Notes: generated from the letters alone by a model not told the origin. A stretch of DNA of 64,000 nt from Syntrophaceae bacterium UBA2280 (GCA_002347685.1 DDWS01000042.1:9468-73467); one strand, 5' to 3'. Positions 44,329-52,768 are shown, numbered from the stretch's first letter. Numbers and translations are program-made.

Positions 44329-44486
44329 AGTGCTTCAACCTGCCTTTAACGCAATTTACATCATTATAGGCACATTCACAGTGTATGTCAATCTTGCCTG
44401 ATAAAAAGAGTTGAAATTCCTATGTAAAAGCGCGGCAAATCGAATGGCTGCCGCGCAAGGAACACTCACAATATGGTCATATTTAA

Positions 44487-44514
44487 TTGACAGGCAACCA
44501 CGATTCTATATATA
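44487..44514 (+). promoter_or_regulatory. Sigma-70-type promoter for the mechanosensitive channel gene
   Basis: TTGACA at 44487-44492 and TATATA at 44509-44514 with a 16-nt spacer. The predicted start near 44521 leaves a leader of about 148 nt before the ATG at 44669. The two stem-loops start immediately after it. Confidence 0.6.
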
Positions 44515-44525
44515 ACTTTTCTCAT

Positions 44526-44653
44526 GCGGATGTGTTTTCATCTGCTTAGCGCGATGAATCCGGCAGGAGTAATGAAAGGCAAATCGCGCTGAATCCTGGA
44601 GTGCCTGCGATGTCTCACTGCTTAACATCTAAAAGATACAGCTGAGTTTTTTT
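44526..44653 (+). promoter_or_regulatory. Structured 5' leader with terminator-like hairpin before mscS-type gene
   Basis: Three consecutive hairpins occupy the leader. Hairpin 1 pairs 44526-44532 with 44539-44545. Hairpin 2 pairs AGCGCGAT 44548-44555 with ATCGCGCT 44583-44590. Hairpin 3 pairs 44614-44620 with 44639-44646 (one bulged C) and is followed by seven T at 44647-44653, ending 5 nt before the ribosome-binding site. The word TGAATCC occurs at 44555 and again at 44590. The arrangement resembles a transcription attenuator; no known riboswitch class was recognised. Confidence 0.45.
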
Positions 44654-44668
44654 AGAAAGGGAACCAAG

Positions 44669-45724
44669 ATGACTGTTTTTGATGAAGTATACCTGGGCAA
44701 TACATTGCTAAACTGGCTGATTGCTGTTTGTATTCTGTTGATCGTATTTACCGTTTTAAAGATTATCCAGCGCGTGGCGATTACCAAAATCTCCAGGCTG
44801 GCTTCTTCCACGGTCAATCAATTGGATGACTTGATTGTTGACATGCTGAAGAATACAAAGTTCTTCATTTTGCTGATTGCCTCCGCTTATGCCTCCTCTC
44901 ATGTCGTCGAGCTTAAACCGTCCGTAGAAGAGGTGTGGCAAAAAATCGTTATACTGGTTCTGATTGTCCAGGGCGGTCTGTGGGCAGGCACCGCGATTTC
45001 CTTCGCGCTGGGCCGAACGATTCAGAAGCGCATGGACCAGGATTCGTCAAGCACAACGACGATCACCTTTCTCGGTTTTGTGGCGCGTGTGCTTTTGTGG
45101 ACGATTGTATTGCTGCTCATTTTAGGAAACCTGGGCGTGAACATTACCGGCCTGGTCGCGGGTTTGGGTATTGGCGGTATCGCGGTAGCGCTGGCGCTAC
45201 AGAACATCCTGGGCGATCTATTTGCATCTTTGTCGATTGTTTTGGATAAACCTTTTGTGATTGGTGATTTTGTCGTTGTGGATTCACTATCCGGAACCAT
45301 CGAGCATATCGGCCTAAAAACCACCCGGATTCGCAGCTTGAGCGGAGAGCAGATCATTTTCTCCAACAACGATCTTTTAAAAAGCCGTATCCGAAACTAC
45401 AAGCGCATGGCGGAACGGCGTGCGGTTTTCAGTTTTGGCGTTGTCTATCAGACGCCGCTTGCAACGCTCAAGCGCATCAAAGAACTGGTGACTGAAATCA
45501 TTGAAAATGAACCCGATGCCCGTTTTGACCGCGTCCACTTCAAGGAATACGCCGCTTCATCACTGAATTATGAGGCCGTGTATTTTGTTACGGTCCCCGA
45601 CATCAAAACCTGGATGGATATTCAAGAAGACATCAATTTGAAGATATTTGAACAGTTTCACGAAGAGGGCATTGAATTCGCTTATCCGACGCAGACGCTG
45701 TACATTCAGCGCGAAACGACCTGA
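44669..45724 (+). CDS. Small-conductance mechanosensitive channel (MscS family)
   Basis: 351 residues. Four transmembrane helices lie in the first 160 residues. The last is the glycine/alanine-rich pore helix GLVAGLGIGGIAVALALQN, followed by the beta domain with LDKPFVIGDFVVVDSLSGTIEHIGLKTTRIRS. AAAGGGAA precedes the ATG. Opens on membrane tension to release solutes on hypo-osmotic shock. Sits alone on the plus strand with a structured leader. Confidence 0.93.
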   Translation: MTVFDEVYLGNTLLNWLIAVCILLIVFTVLKIIQRVAITKISRLASSTVNQLDDLIVDMLKNTKFFILLIASAYASSHVVELKPSVEEVWQKIVILVLIVQGGLWAGTAISFALGRTIQKRMDQDSSSTTTITFLGFVARVLLWTIVLLLILGNLGVNITGLVAGLGIGGIAVALALQNILGDLFASLSIVLDKPFVIGDFVVVDSLSGTIEHIGLKTTRIRSLSGEQIIFSNNDLLKSRIRNYKRMAERRAVFSFGVVYQTPLATLKRIKELVTEIIENEPDARFDRVHFKEYAASSLNYEAVYFVTVPDIKTWMDIQEDINLKIFEQFHEEGIEFAYPTQTLYIQRETT

Positions 45725-45732
45725 CTTCAGCG

Positions 45733-46002
45733 ATGTTTGCAAAGTACGGCAAAAGGAAGCATGATGGTCAGCGGGATCATACCCGTTCTCCATTCGCCAA
45801 GGTTGTTGCAGTCGGGGATCGTGAAATTGACGTTTGCAGGGTCGGTCACGCGGGCAGCGTTGTGGCGTTTTGTTCAGACAATTAGCTGCGCCAATCTATC
45901 GCGGACCAAGTCATTTGCGGAAAGCAAATTCGCCGGTTCGTTGAGTTGCCGGGTGATGAAAAGGCCATTCGAAACAGACCATTAACGACCGGCTGTTTTT
46001 AG
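45733..46002 (+). pseudogene. Possible decayed small gene with in-frame TAG
   Basis: One frame from ATG 45733 reads 50 codons to TAG 45883-45885, including SPFAKVVAVGDREIDVCRVG and SVVAFCSDN. It then continues in the same frame as VICGKQIRRFVELPGDEKAI and LTTGC to a TAG at 46000-46002. The composition looks protein-like on both sides of the stop. No ribosome-binding site and no recognised family. It may be a nonsense-inactivated gene or chance. The remainder of the 45725-46167 gap holds inverted repeats (for example GCATTTAC with GTAAATGC) but no gene. Confidence 0.25.
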
Positions 46003-46167
46003 TTAGTTAAAGGTATGCTGAATACCTGCCGAAATACTCCTTGAAGAACCCTTCGAAAGCGGATATAGATCGACACCAATTTGCATTTACCTGCACCGTG
46101 GTTATCTTAACGACAACCGCCTGTAAATGCTGAAGTCGGTAAAAGATGAACAGGGAGGACATGAACG

Positions 46168-47013
46168 ATGGCCGCGAGACTTAACAAATCATTGCAAACG
46201 ATAGAGGACTACAAAGCTGCGAATCCTCATTATACAGAGCTGCTCGATATTCTGGGTGAAATATTGATCCTGCGGGAGGAGTACCGCAATAACATGACTA
46301 AATCCATATTTTCAGTGGAAGAAAAAATTATTCCGCAAAAAATGGAAGGTGGTCTTCCCCTGGTAGATCTGGCCGGCAAACAATACAATCTGACCCGTCC
46401 CAGGGATTATTTCTACTCCCTGATCGGCATCGCTGAAAAAAGAATGCCGGAGGAAGGTCAAAAAGTACTGGAATTCATCAAAGACGAACAATTTGACTGG
46501 GAAACCATGGTCAGGGCGTCTTTCAATGCCCCCGAAGAGATGGCGGAAACAGAACTGAAATCCGAAGCACAAGACGCAGAACACCTGGATTTAATTGACT
46601 TGTTTCTTGAGGAAAGCCTTCGGCCGGAGTTGGAGACCATTGCAGAACAATACGGTGCTTTGGTTGAAAAATCCGGTTGGACGGAAGGGTACTGTCCAAT
46701 CTGCGGCAAGGAACCGAAAATCGGCGAAATCCGCGAAAGTGAGGACGGCAGACGTTATTTGTTCTGCCACCAGTGCGGCCATAAGTGGCACTTCCGGCGG
46801 ATCAAATGTCCTTTCTGTAGCAACGAAGAACAGCATTCTCTGGCCTATTTCGCCGTAGAAGGCGAAGAGCGCTACCGGGTGGACGTATGCAACAAATGCC
46901 GGCGCTATATCAAAATCGTCGATGTTCCGAAATCCGGCGAAGCGAATCTGGATGTGGAAGACATCGCGACGCTGCACCTCGATATGCTGGCCTACGAAGA
47001 AGGCTACAACTGA
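46168..47013 (+). CDS. fdhE: Formate dehydrogenase accessory protein FdhE
   Basis: 281 residues with an N-terminal helical region and a C-terminal rubredoxin-like domain holding four CxxC pairs (Cys176/179, 200/203, 214/217, 241/244), for example GYCPICG, FCHQCG, KCPFCS and VCNKC. FdhE binds iron through these Cys and is needed to mature membrane-associated formate dehydrogenases. GGGAGGAC precedes the ATG. No formate dehydrogenase subunit is in the window. Followed by a strong terminator. Confidence 0.9.
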   Translation: MAARLNKSLQTIEDYKAANPHYTELLDILGEILILREEYRNNMTKSIFSVEEKIIPQKMEGGLPLVDLAGKQYNLTRPRDYFYSLIGIAEKRMPEEGQKVLEFIKDEQFDWETMVRASFNAPEEMAETELKSEAQDAEHLDLIDLFLEESLRPELETIAEQYGALVEKSGWTEGYCPICGKEPKIGEIRESEDGRRYLFCHQCGHKWHFRRIKCPFCSNEEQHSLAYFAVEGEERYRVDVCNKCRRYIKIVDVPKSGEANLDVEDIATLHLDMLAYEEGYN

Positions 47014-47043
47014 GATAGGCTTTAGTCCATAGACCGTTAGAAA

Positions 47044-47087
47044 ATAAGAAAGCCCCTTTGTGATAAATCCCAAAGGGGCTTTCTTAT
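47044..47087. terminator. Bidirectional intrinsic terminator between fdhE and kor operon
   Basis: A perfect 17-bp stem (47044-47060 with 47071-47087) with a 10-nt loop and a GC core AAAGCCCC/GGGGCTTT, flanked by A/T-rich tails. It separates the convergent fdhE and korC genes. Confidence 0.9.
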
Positions 47088-47121
47088 GCCTTTTTCCAGG
47101 CCTATCATCCTACGGCCTGCT

Positions 47122-47712
47122 TTAGTCCTGGTGCTTGGCCTGTTCGAGTTTGAGCAAACCCTTGACAATGGAATTACCGTATTCCCTTCCTGCTGTAAAC
47201 GCCTGTATGTTTTTCTCCTTGGTCGCTGCGGGAACGGAATCCGCAATTGCTTTTTTCAGCGCCTCGGCGTGAACCAGGTGTTCCACCGCGGATAGAAACC
47301 CCAGCATGACAATATTGGCCATCATCTTGCTGCCGAGTTTTTCTGCAAAACGGGTGGCGGGAATATGAAAAGTTTTGAAGTGCATATCGGTTTTTCTAGT
47401 GTGCACCAGATCGGTATCCCAGATCAGGGTGCCTTCGGTCAGCAGGGTTTTGATATTTTTTGTGTAGGCTTCCTGACTCATGCAGACCAGAATTTCCGGC
47501 TCTTCTATATACGGGAAGAGAATTTCCTCCGGGCTGATGATGATCTGGCTGGAACAGGCGCCGCCGCGCGCTTCCGGACCGTAGTTTTGCGCCATCGTGG
47601 CGTGCTTGGTATCATAGAGAGTTGCGGCTTTTCCGAGAATTTCTCCGGCCATGACAATTCCCTGGCCGCCAAAACCGGTGATGATCACATGGACGGTTCG
47701 TTTATCCGGCAT
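47122..47712 (-). CDS. korC: 2-oxoacid:ferredoxin oxidoreductase gamma subunit
   Basis: 196 residues with the gamma-subunit signature GFGGQGIVMAGEILGKAA, GPEARGGACSSQIIIS and NIVMLGFLSA. The subunit lies at the interface of the alpha/beta core of 2-oxoglutarate-type ferredoxin oxidoreductases. Last gene of the kor operon (korD-A-B-C on the minus strand), 6 nt after korB, and followed by the terminator at 47044. Confidence 0.92.
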   Translation of the reverse strand: MPDKRTVHVIITGFGGQGIVMAGEILGKAATLYDTKHATMAQNYGPEARGGACSSQIIISPEEILFPYIEEPEILVCMSQEAYTKNIKTLLTEGTLIWDTDLVHTRKTDMHFKTFHIPATRFAEKLGSKMMANIVMLGFLSAVEHLVHAEALKKAIADSVPAATKEKNIQAFTAGREYGNSIVKGLLKLEQAKHQD

Positions 47713-47718
47713 GATCCG

Positions 47719-48603
47719 TTACCGTCCCTTCTGATGGTCGGGATGCATCGAACGCCACTGCGGCATCTGCGAACGATTGATTTTCTCGTAGTGATCCATA
47801 AACGTGGGACGTTCAATATCGACAAATTTACCGACCACAATTTCACGGTCAATATCCATCGTCGCATCCTTCGGGTCAATATCGCCTCGGATGACGGAAC
47901 GGCCATGATAAAATTTCAGCATTTCCAGTGCGCTCCCCATCCGGTTTCTTCTCCCGAAAGACGATGGACACGGGGCGATGACTTCAACAAAGCTGAAGCC
48001 TCTTTTGTGCAGAGCCTCTCCGATGGAACTGCGAAGCGACCGAACCTGCATGGCCGTCCATCTGGCAACATATGTCGCGCCGCAGGCGGACGCCAGATGA
48101 CAGAAGTTGAAAGGCTCTTCCGGCGAGCCGTTGATGGACGTGGTTGTTTTGGCCCCCAACGGCGTACTGGGGGCCTGCTGTCCGCCTGTCATGCCGTAAT
48201 TGAAATTATTGACGCAGACCACCGTGATATCCATATTTCTACGGGCTGCATGGATAAAGTGATTGCCGCCGATGGCGAACAGGTCGCCGTCCCCGGAGAC
48301 GACAATCAATTTCGTTTCAGGCTTGGCGAGTTTCAGCCCTGTGGCAAACGGAAGAGCCCGGCCATGCGTGGTGTGAAAAGAATCCAGGCGGATATAACCG
48401 GCCATTCGTCCCGTACAGCCGATGCCGGAAACCATGGCAATCGAATCCGGGTCCCAGCCGGTATTTTTAATGGCGGCCAGAACAGCGCTGAACACCGTCC
48501 CAATGCCACAGCCGGGACACCAGATATGCGGCATCCTCTCCGTGCGCAGAAGAGAGTCCATCGGATGGGGCGGAATGGCTTTAGGTGCTTTTTGTGTTGT
48601 CAT
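47719..48603 (-). CDS. korB: 2-oxoacid:ferredoxin oxidoreductase beta subunit
   Basis: 294 residues. Thiamine pyrophosphate-binding subunit: HIWCPGCGIGTVFSA, GIGCTGRMAGY, VSGDGDLFAIGGNHFIHA (the GDG-N motif holding Mg-TPP) and NNFNYGMTGGQQAPSTPLG. It carries out oxidative decarboxylation of a 2-oxoacid. It overlaps korA by 4 nt (48600-48603). 2-Oxoglutarate is the most likely substrate by resemblance; branched-chain 2-oxoacids are possible. Confidence 0.93.
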   Translation of the reverse strand: MTTQKAPKAIPPHPMDSLLRTERMPHIWCPGCGIGTVFSAVLAAIKNTGWDPDSIAMVSGIGCTGRMAGYIRLDSFHTTHGRALPFATGLKLAKPETKLIVVSGDGDLFAIGGNHFIHAARRNMDITVVCVNNFNYGMTGGQQAPSTPLGAKTTTSINGSPEEPFNFCHLASACGATYVARWTAMQVRSLRSSIGEALHKRGFSFVEVIAPCPSSFGRRNRMGSALEMLKFYHGRSVIRGDIDPKDATMDIDREIVVGKFVDIERPTFMDHYEKINRSQMPQWRSMHPDHQKGR

Positions 48604-49760
48604 GCGGTCCCTCTTCTGATCCTGGAAATGGCGTTTGAAATCAGGCCCGGGGAAATGATCGCGCCGCCGAAATTGGAAACCAACCCCACCGGACAGGCCC
48701 CTCCCGCGCAGCGTTCAAGCTCCAGAACCATCTGGCCGCCGTTGATCTCCGCCATAAGGAATCCCTTGACCTGGGGCGCGAGTGACCGGATCAGATTTTC
48801 GGGGAAAGGCCAGACGGTTTCCAGCTTGATCAGGCCTGCCTTGATCCCTTCTTTGCGCGCGTCGCGTACCGCCTGCATGGCGGATCGGGCGCTGATGCCG
48901 TAAGAAACCACCACCACTTCAGCGTCGTCCAGATAGGAATTTTTTGTGCGGATGATCTTGTCTTTGTTGTTGCGGATCTTGCCGACCAGGCGGCTGACCA
49001 TTTTTTCATGAGATTTGGCGTCCATTGCGGGATAGCCGCGTTCGTCATGTGTTAATCCCGTGACATGAATCCGGTAACCGTCGCCGCAATTGGCCATGGG
49101 CGCAACACCATCGGCATCCGCATGGTACAGATTGTACTCTTCCGGAGGGACTGTCGGTTTGCGCCTGTCAATCACTTCGATTTCCTCTTCACGAGGAACC
49201 ACCACGCGTTCGGTCATATGACCGACCACTTCGTCGGCCATGATCATCACCGGCAGACGATACTGTTCGGAAAGATTGAAGGCAAGAATGGTCATATCAA
49301 ACATTTCCTGAGGACTGGAAGGAGACAGGGCAATGATTTCATAGTGACCATGTGATCCCCAGCGTGCCTGCATCATGTCGCCTTGTCCCACCAGCGTGGG
49401 CAGGCCGGTGCTGGGCCCCCCCCGTTGAACGTTGCAGACAACACAGGGGGTTTCCGTGCAGATTCCCAGTCCGATATTTTCCATCATCAGCGAAAAACCG
49501 GGGCCGGAGGTACTGGTCATCGATTTGACGCCGCCCCAGCTGGCGCCGAGAATCGTAGCCATCGACGCGATTTCGTCTTCCATCTGTATATAAATACCCC
49601 CCAGCTCGGGAAGACGGCGCGACATGGCCTCCGCGATTTCCGTGGCAGGTGTGATGGGATAGCCGGCGAAAAACCGGCAGCCGGCCGCCAGCGCGCCTTC
49701 GCAGCACGCCTCGTCGCCGTTGATAAAATGCATTCCTGTTTTGACTTCCTTTGCCAGCAA
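48600..49760 (-). CDS. korA: 2-oxoacid:ferredoxin oxidoreductase alpha subunit
   Basis: 386 residues, TTG start at 49760 behind AAAGGAGA (an internal ATG, MHFINGDEA, follows nine codons later). Motifs: GCRFFAGYPITPATEIAE, SMTSTSGPGFSLMMENIG, QRGGPSTGLPTLVGQGDMM and the C-terminal MVLELERCAGGACPVGL. It forms the core with KorB and passes electrons to the KorD ferredoxin domain. The operon lets an anaerobe make succinyl-CoA or fix CO2 with reduced ferredoxin. Confidence 0.93.
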   Translation of the reverse strand: MLAKEVKTGMHFINGDEACCEGALAAGCRFFAGYPITPATEIAEAMSRRLPELGGIYIQMEDEIASMATILGASWGGVKSMTSTSGPGFSLMMENIGLGICTETPCVVCNVQRGGPSTGLPTLVGQGDMMQARWGSHGHYEIIALSPSSPQEMFDMTILAFNLSEQYRLPVMIMADEVVGHMTERVVVPREEEIEVIDRRKPTVPPEEYNLYHADADGVAPMANCGDGYRIHVTGLTHDERGYPAMDAKSHEKMVSRLVGKIRNNKDKIIRTKNSYLDDAEVVVVSYGISARSAMQAVRDARKEGIKAGLIKLETVWPFPENLIRSLAPQVKGFLMAEINGGQMVLELERCAGGACPVGLVSNFGGAIISPGLISNAISRIRRGTA

Positions 49761-49779
49761 AACCGGTCTCCTTTAGCAC

Positions 49780-49989
49780 TTATTCATTGAAATCAATGTC
49801 TTCCATGCTGTAAATGGCAAATTCAGGACACAAAATTTCGCAGAAATGGCAGTTCACACACTTGGTTGTTTCGATCACTTCGGGGGGGTGGTAGCCTTTT
49901 TTATTAAAAACGGATGACACTCGCAGAACCTGCTTCGGACAATTGGCAATGCAAAAGCCGCAGCCCTTACAGCGGTCTTCAATGACCAT
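49780..49989 (-). CDS. korD: 2 x [4Fe-4S] ferredoxin subunit of 2-oxoacid:ferredoxin oxidoreductase
   Basis: 69 residues from ATG 49989, with two complete 4Fe-4S motifs (Cys 7, 10, 13, 17 and Cys 44, 47, 50, 54). The longer frame starting at 50064 lacks a ribosome-binding site, whereas GAGGA lies 10 nt before 49989. It is the electron-transfer delta subunit, first in the operon and 19 nt before korA. Confidence 0.88.
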   Translation of the reverse strand: MVIEDRCKGCGFCIANCPKQVLRVSSVFNKKGYHPPEVIETTKCVNCHFCEILCPEFAIYSMEDIDFNE

Positions 49990-50204
49990 GACTTGGCCCG
50001 TCCTCTTTTTGCCGCGCCCGACCGAATCGGGTTGATTAATCGCGTATTGCCTGGTCTTTTGCATGAATACTCAAACATTGCTGTATCCGTCTCATCACGG
50101 ATGCGGCAATGGTCTGCCTGTTATTTTTGATCGTGGGTATAATCGGGAGAAAGACTTCCCTGAATTGCCCAGTTCCATCAAATACGCAGCAGAAGTGCTC
50201 CTCG

Positions 50205-50233
50205 GGCATATAGAAATATGGCGATGGTGTCAA
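50205..50233 (-). promoter_or_regulatory. Possible sigma-70 promoter for the kor operon
   Basis: On the minus strand a TTGACA (50228-50233) is followed after 17 nt by TATGCC (50205-50210). The -10 is poor. It lies about 216 nt before korD. The surrounding stretch 50065-50419 contains no gene I can support. Confidence 0.4.
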
Positions 50234-50419
50234 GATAAAATGCTTCGGCGAGGTACGCGCAAAAAGGCAGGTGGGTGCTTATTTTCGAATATGAAATCGT
50301 CATGGATCGGATTGCGCCGCCAGTCGCATCCACAACCGAATCGGCGATAATGACTTGCTTTTTATCCGTGCGAATACTATGTTTGAGGGTATGAATCCAC
50401 CTGAAGGCGGCTGATATCC

Positions 50420-51076
50420 ATGATGGACGCTCAGATAAACCAGGTCGTTAAAATCCTGAAAAAAGAACTCGATTTGGGAGAAATGCCGATCGTGTCGCAC
50501 CTGGCCGAAAACCAGCGCGATCCTTTTGTTATCCTTATTTCAACACTGTTGAGCCTTCGAACCAAGGACGAAGTGACCGCTGAGGCAACCGACAGGCTTT
50601 TCGCACTAGCTTCCACGCCCCGGGAAATCCTTGACATTCCGCAGGAAACCATTGAAAAAGCCATTTATCCGGTTGGTTTCTACCGGGTAAAGGCCAAAAC
50701 CATCCATTCGGTGTGCCAGGACCTTTTGGAACAGTTCGGATCGCAAGTGCCTGACAATCTGGAAGACCTTCTAAGTATGAAGGGTGTCGGACGCAAGACG
50801 GCCAATCTGGTTGTGTCGCTGGCATTCGGGAAGCCGGGTATCTGCGTGGATACGCATGTGCACCGAATTTCCAATCGCCTCGAATATGTGATCACCAAAA
50901 CACCGGATGAAACGGAATTCGCGCTTCGGGCCAAGCTGCCGCCCCGGCACTGGATTATTTACAACACACTGATGGTCGCCTTCGGACGTAAAACCTGCAA
51001 ACCCGTCTCGCCGCTGTGCAGTGTCTGCCCGGTTCGAAACTACTGTGACCGGACTGGCGTCGGATTGAGTCGATAA
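50420..51076 (+). CDS. nth: Endonuclease III (DNA glycosylase/AP lyase)
   Basis: 218 residues. Helix-hairpin-helix LLSMKGVGRKTANLV with catalytic Lys126, and Asp144 in VDTHV. The C-terminal cluster Cys193-x6-Cys200-x2-Cys203-x5-Cys209 binds the 4Fe-4S cluster in the canonical spacing. It removes oxidised pyrimidines from DNA. ATG 50420 or 50423 (AAGGCGG upstream). It converges with the HAMP-domain gene over a hairpin. Confidence 0.95.
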   Translation: MMDAQINQVVKILKKELDLGEMPIVSHLAENQRDPFVILISTLLSLRTKDEVTAEATDRLFALASTPREILDIPQETIEKAIYPVGFYRVKAKTIHSVCQDLLEQFGSQVPDNLEDLLSMKGVGRKTANLVVSLAFGKPGICVDTHVHRISNRLEYVITKTPDETEFALRAKLPPRHWIIYNTLMVAFGRKTCKPVSPLCSVCPVRNYCDRTGVGLSR

Positions 51077-51117
51077 ATCTTCAGGGCAACAGGCGGCCTT
51101 TGATTGAAGCCGACCAG

Positions 51118-51167
51118 CTCGTTTTCAGAGGGAATTGGACAGACCAAAACCTCCCCATGAAAACGAG
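51118..51167. terminator. Hairpin between convergent nth and HAMP-protein genes
   Basis: A perfect 9-bp stem (CTCGTTTTC 51118-51126 with 51159-51167) with an inner GAGG/CCTC stem. The T-rich 5' arm would serve as the U-tract for the minus strand. It probably terminates one or both convergent transcripts. Confidence 0.55.
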
Positions 51168-51178
51168 AATATATCCAG

Positions 51179-52162
51179 CTAGATATCCTGTAGCTTATCA
51201 ATCGCCTTTTTCGGCGAAATCACCAGTTTGTCGGCGTCCTTGACTTTTTCCGGATCCTTATTAACCATGCCGGATAAGGATTTAGGGGAGTCGGCCGATG
51301 CCTTTGGTTCAGGGGCGGGCGCGGTTGCCGGCGAAGCCTGGGGCAACGGCGGGGTGCTTCCCTTTTGAGATTGAATTCCCGCTCCGGCAAATTTGCCCTT
51401 CAGCGCGTTGACGGATTGAGCCAGATCACCAATTTCGTCATCCGCGTCCCAGGACAGGGTACGGTTGAACTTTCCATCTGCGTACTCCCGGAGAATGCCG
51501 GATGCTTCCTGAATCGGATCGGCCACATTGGCATAAGCTTTGCCAATGAAGAACGATGAAGCCACCACGCCACCGGCCAGAACAATTAACAGCAGAAATA
51601 TTACAATATAGAAATTTCGATTCGACGCGCTGTAAAGGTCGTCAACGTTTTTACTTTCAAGATCGAGCAATTGCGAAAGCAGACGGGAAATGTTCTGGAC
51701 TTTTTCCTCCGCCCCGGACATGTAGGCCGCGCCCTGGCCAATCGGTAGAAGCTTGAGCGCTCTTGCGGCATGCTGCTGATAGTCGTTAAGGTTGCTCATA
51801 ATTGCACTATAATATTTTTTCTGCTCATCGCTGATATCAGACGCTACTATTTTTTTCACCAGTGCCACATCCTGATTAAGCAGGGCGATGGTTGCATCGG
51901 AAAGTTGGGCAATCTCCTGCTTGTTCTGGCCTGAGGAAACCATGCTCTGAACTTTATAAAGACTGGAATGAATTTCATTGATGTCTTTGAGGAGCTTTGT
52001 GCTGTTCTGATAATCATGGAAACCCTTCTCGTAAATCTTGCTTGTTGCGGAATTCTCCATCATCAGACCCACAAAAGCGATAATGACAAAAATGATGAAT
52101 ATTGCGTAAATTTGAATGGATAGTGTCTTTTGTCCCGATTTTAAACTATGATCTGGATTCAT
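51179..52162 (-). CDS. HAMP-domain membrane sensor lacking a signalling output domain
   Basis: 327 residues. Topology of a chemoreceptor: TM1 (about 17-38), an approximately 145-residue periplasmic helical bundle of 4HB_MCP type, TM2 (about 185-208) and a HAMP domain (about 209-260, with WDADDEIGDLAQSVNALKG). No methyl-accepting, kinase or cyclase domain follows. Instead there is a 65-residue Pro/Ala/Lys-rich tail (PPLPQASPATAPAPEP). AGAGGA lies about 10 nt upstream of the ATG. It may modulate a partner through HAMP or act as a structural sensor. It is adjacent to, but divergent from, the GTPase operon. Confidence 0.8.
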   Translation of the reverse strand: MNPDHSLKSGQKTLSIQIYAIFIIFVIIAFVGLMMENSATSKIYEKGFHDYQNSTKLLKDINEIHSSLYKVQSMVSSGQNKQEIAQLSDATIALLNQDVALVKKIVASDISDEQKKYYSAIMSNLNDYQQHAARALKLLPIGQGAAYMSGAEEKVQNISRLLSQLLDLESKNVDDLYSASNRNFYIVIFLLLIVLAGGVVASSFFIGKAYANVADPIQEASGILREYADGKFNRTLSWDADDEIGDLAQSVNALKGKFAGAGIQSQKGSTPPLPQASPATAPAPEPKASADSPKSLSGMVNKDPEKVKDADKLVISPKKAIDKLQDI

Positions 52163-52411
52163 AAGGCTGCATTCCTCTTTCGTTTTAGGTTAAAAGATTG
52201 ATTGCTCCGGCGTGCGGCGGCAATCGATATTACTCAATTCACTGCCGGCACGGCCGGTCGGCATGGTAATTCTTCTGCATGCGAATCATCCCTGATCATC
52301 ACTTATGCGCAGAATATCCCGCGGCAATCGGCATTGTCAAGATAATTTTTCCACACGAGGTATTCCGGGTCCCCAGCTTGTGTTCAACGAGAAGAGTGTC
52401 GGGGGAATGCT

Positions 52412-52438
52412 GCAAGGTTTTATTGACAAAAACCTTGC
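52412..52438 (+). other. Perfect 10-bp inverted repeat in the 52163-52768 gap
   Basis: GCAAGGTTTT (52412-52421) and AAAACCTTGC (52429-52438) separated by 7 nt that contain TTGACA, with a T8 run at 52448-52455. It may be an operator, a weak terminator or part of a small RNA. No gene is supported between 52163 and 52768. Confidence 0.5.
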
Positions 52439-52590
52439 GATAAAAACTTTTTTTTGAAATAGGGTATTTCACGAAATGACTTCCAACCCATGATCATGGA
52501 AGATTGCCAGGTGTGAGCGGGACGTTTTTTCATGGCATGTATTCGTTCGGTTGGACGAAAAGCACAATGAACCATTCAAAATGACAACAG

Positions 52591-52616
52591 CCGGCGGTTT
52601 ACGATCGCCGGTTTTT
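52591..52616 (+). terminator. Orphan intrinsic terminator upstream of the sigma-54 promoter
   Basis: A 6-bp stem CCGGCG/CGCCGG (52591-52596 and 52606-52611), 9-nt loop and T5 at 52612-52616, oriented for the plus strand. No plus-strand gene lies between nth and this point, so it either ends an unannotated small RNA or insulates the promoter at 52660. Confidence 0.7.
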
Positions 52617-52659
52617 AAAATACATAAATAAACCAATGGTATAAGCTCTGCGTTTGTAT

Positions 52660-52675
52660 TGGCACGGTGCTTGCA
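52660..52675 (+). promoter_or_regulatory. Consensus sigma-54 promoter of the MglA/roadblock operon
   Basis: TGGCACGGTGCTTGCA: perfect -24 TGGCACG and -12 TTGCA with GG-N10-GC spacing (GG 52661-52662, GC 52673-52674). The predicted start near 52686 lies about 83 nt before the ATG at 52769. The best sigma-54 match found in the window. Confidence 0.9.
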
Positions 52676-52768
52676 AAAATAATGGGAAAACAAGGCTGTT
52701 TTTTATCGGGTCGGGTTTGAGTCGTGAAGAAAGATATAATTAATTTTGAAATGTGTAAAAGGACATCC

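Noticed and set aside
47365..48903. A 512-codon open frame on the plus strand
   Set aside because: It lies antisense to korC, korB and korA, whose products match known families; its translation is His/Arg/Gly-rich shadow sequence.
50063..50350. 95-codon plus-strand frame upstream of nth
   Set aside because: No ribosome-binding site; sequence looks random.
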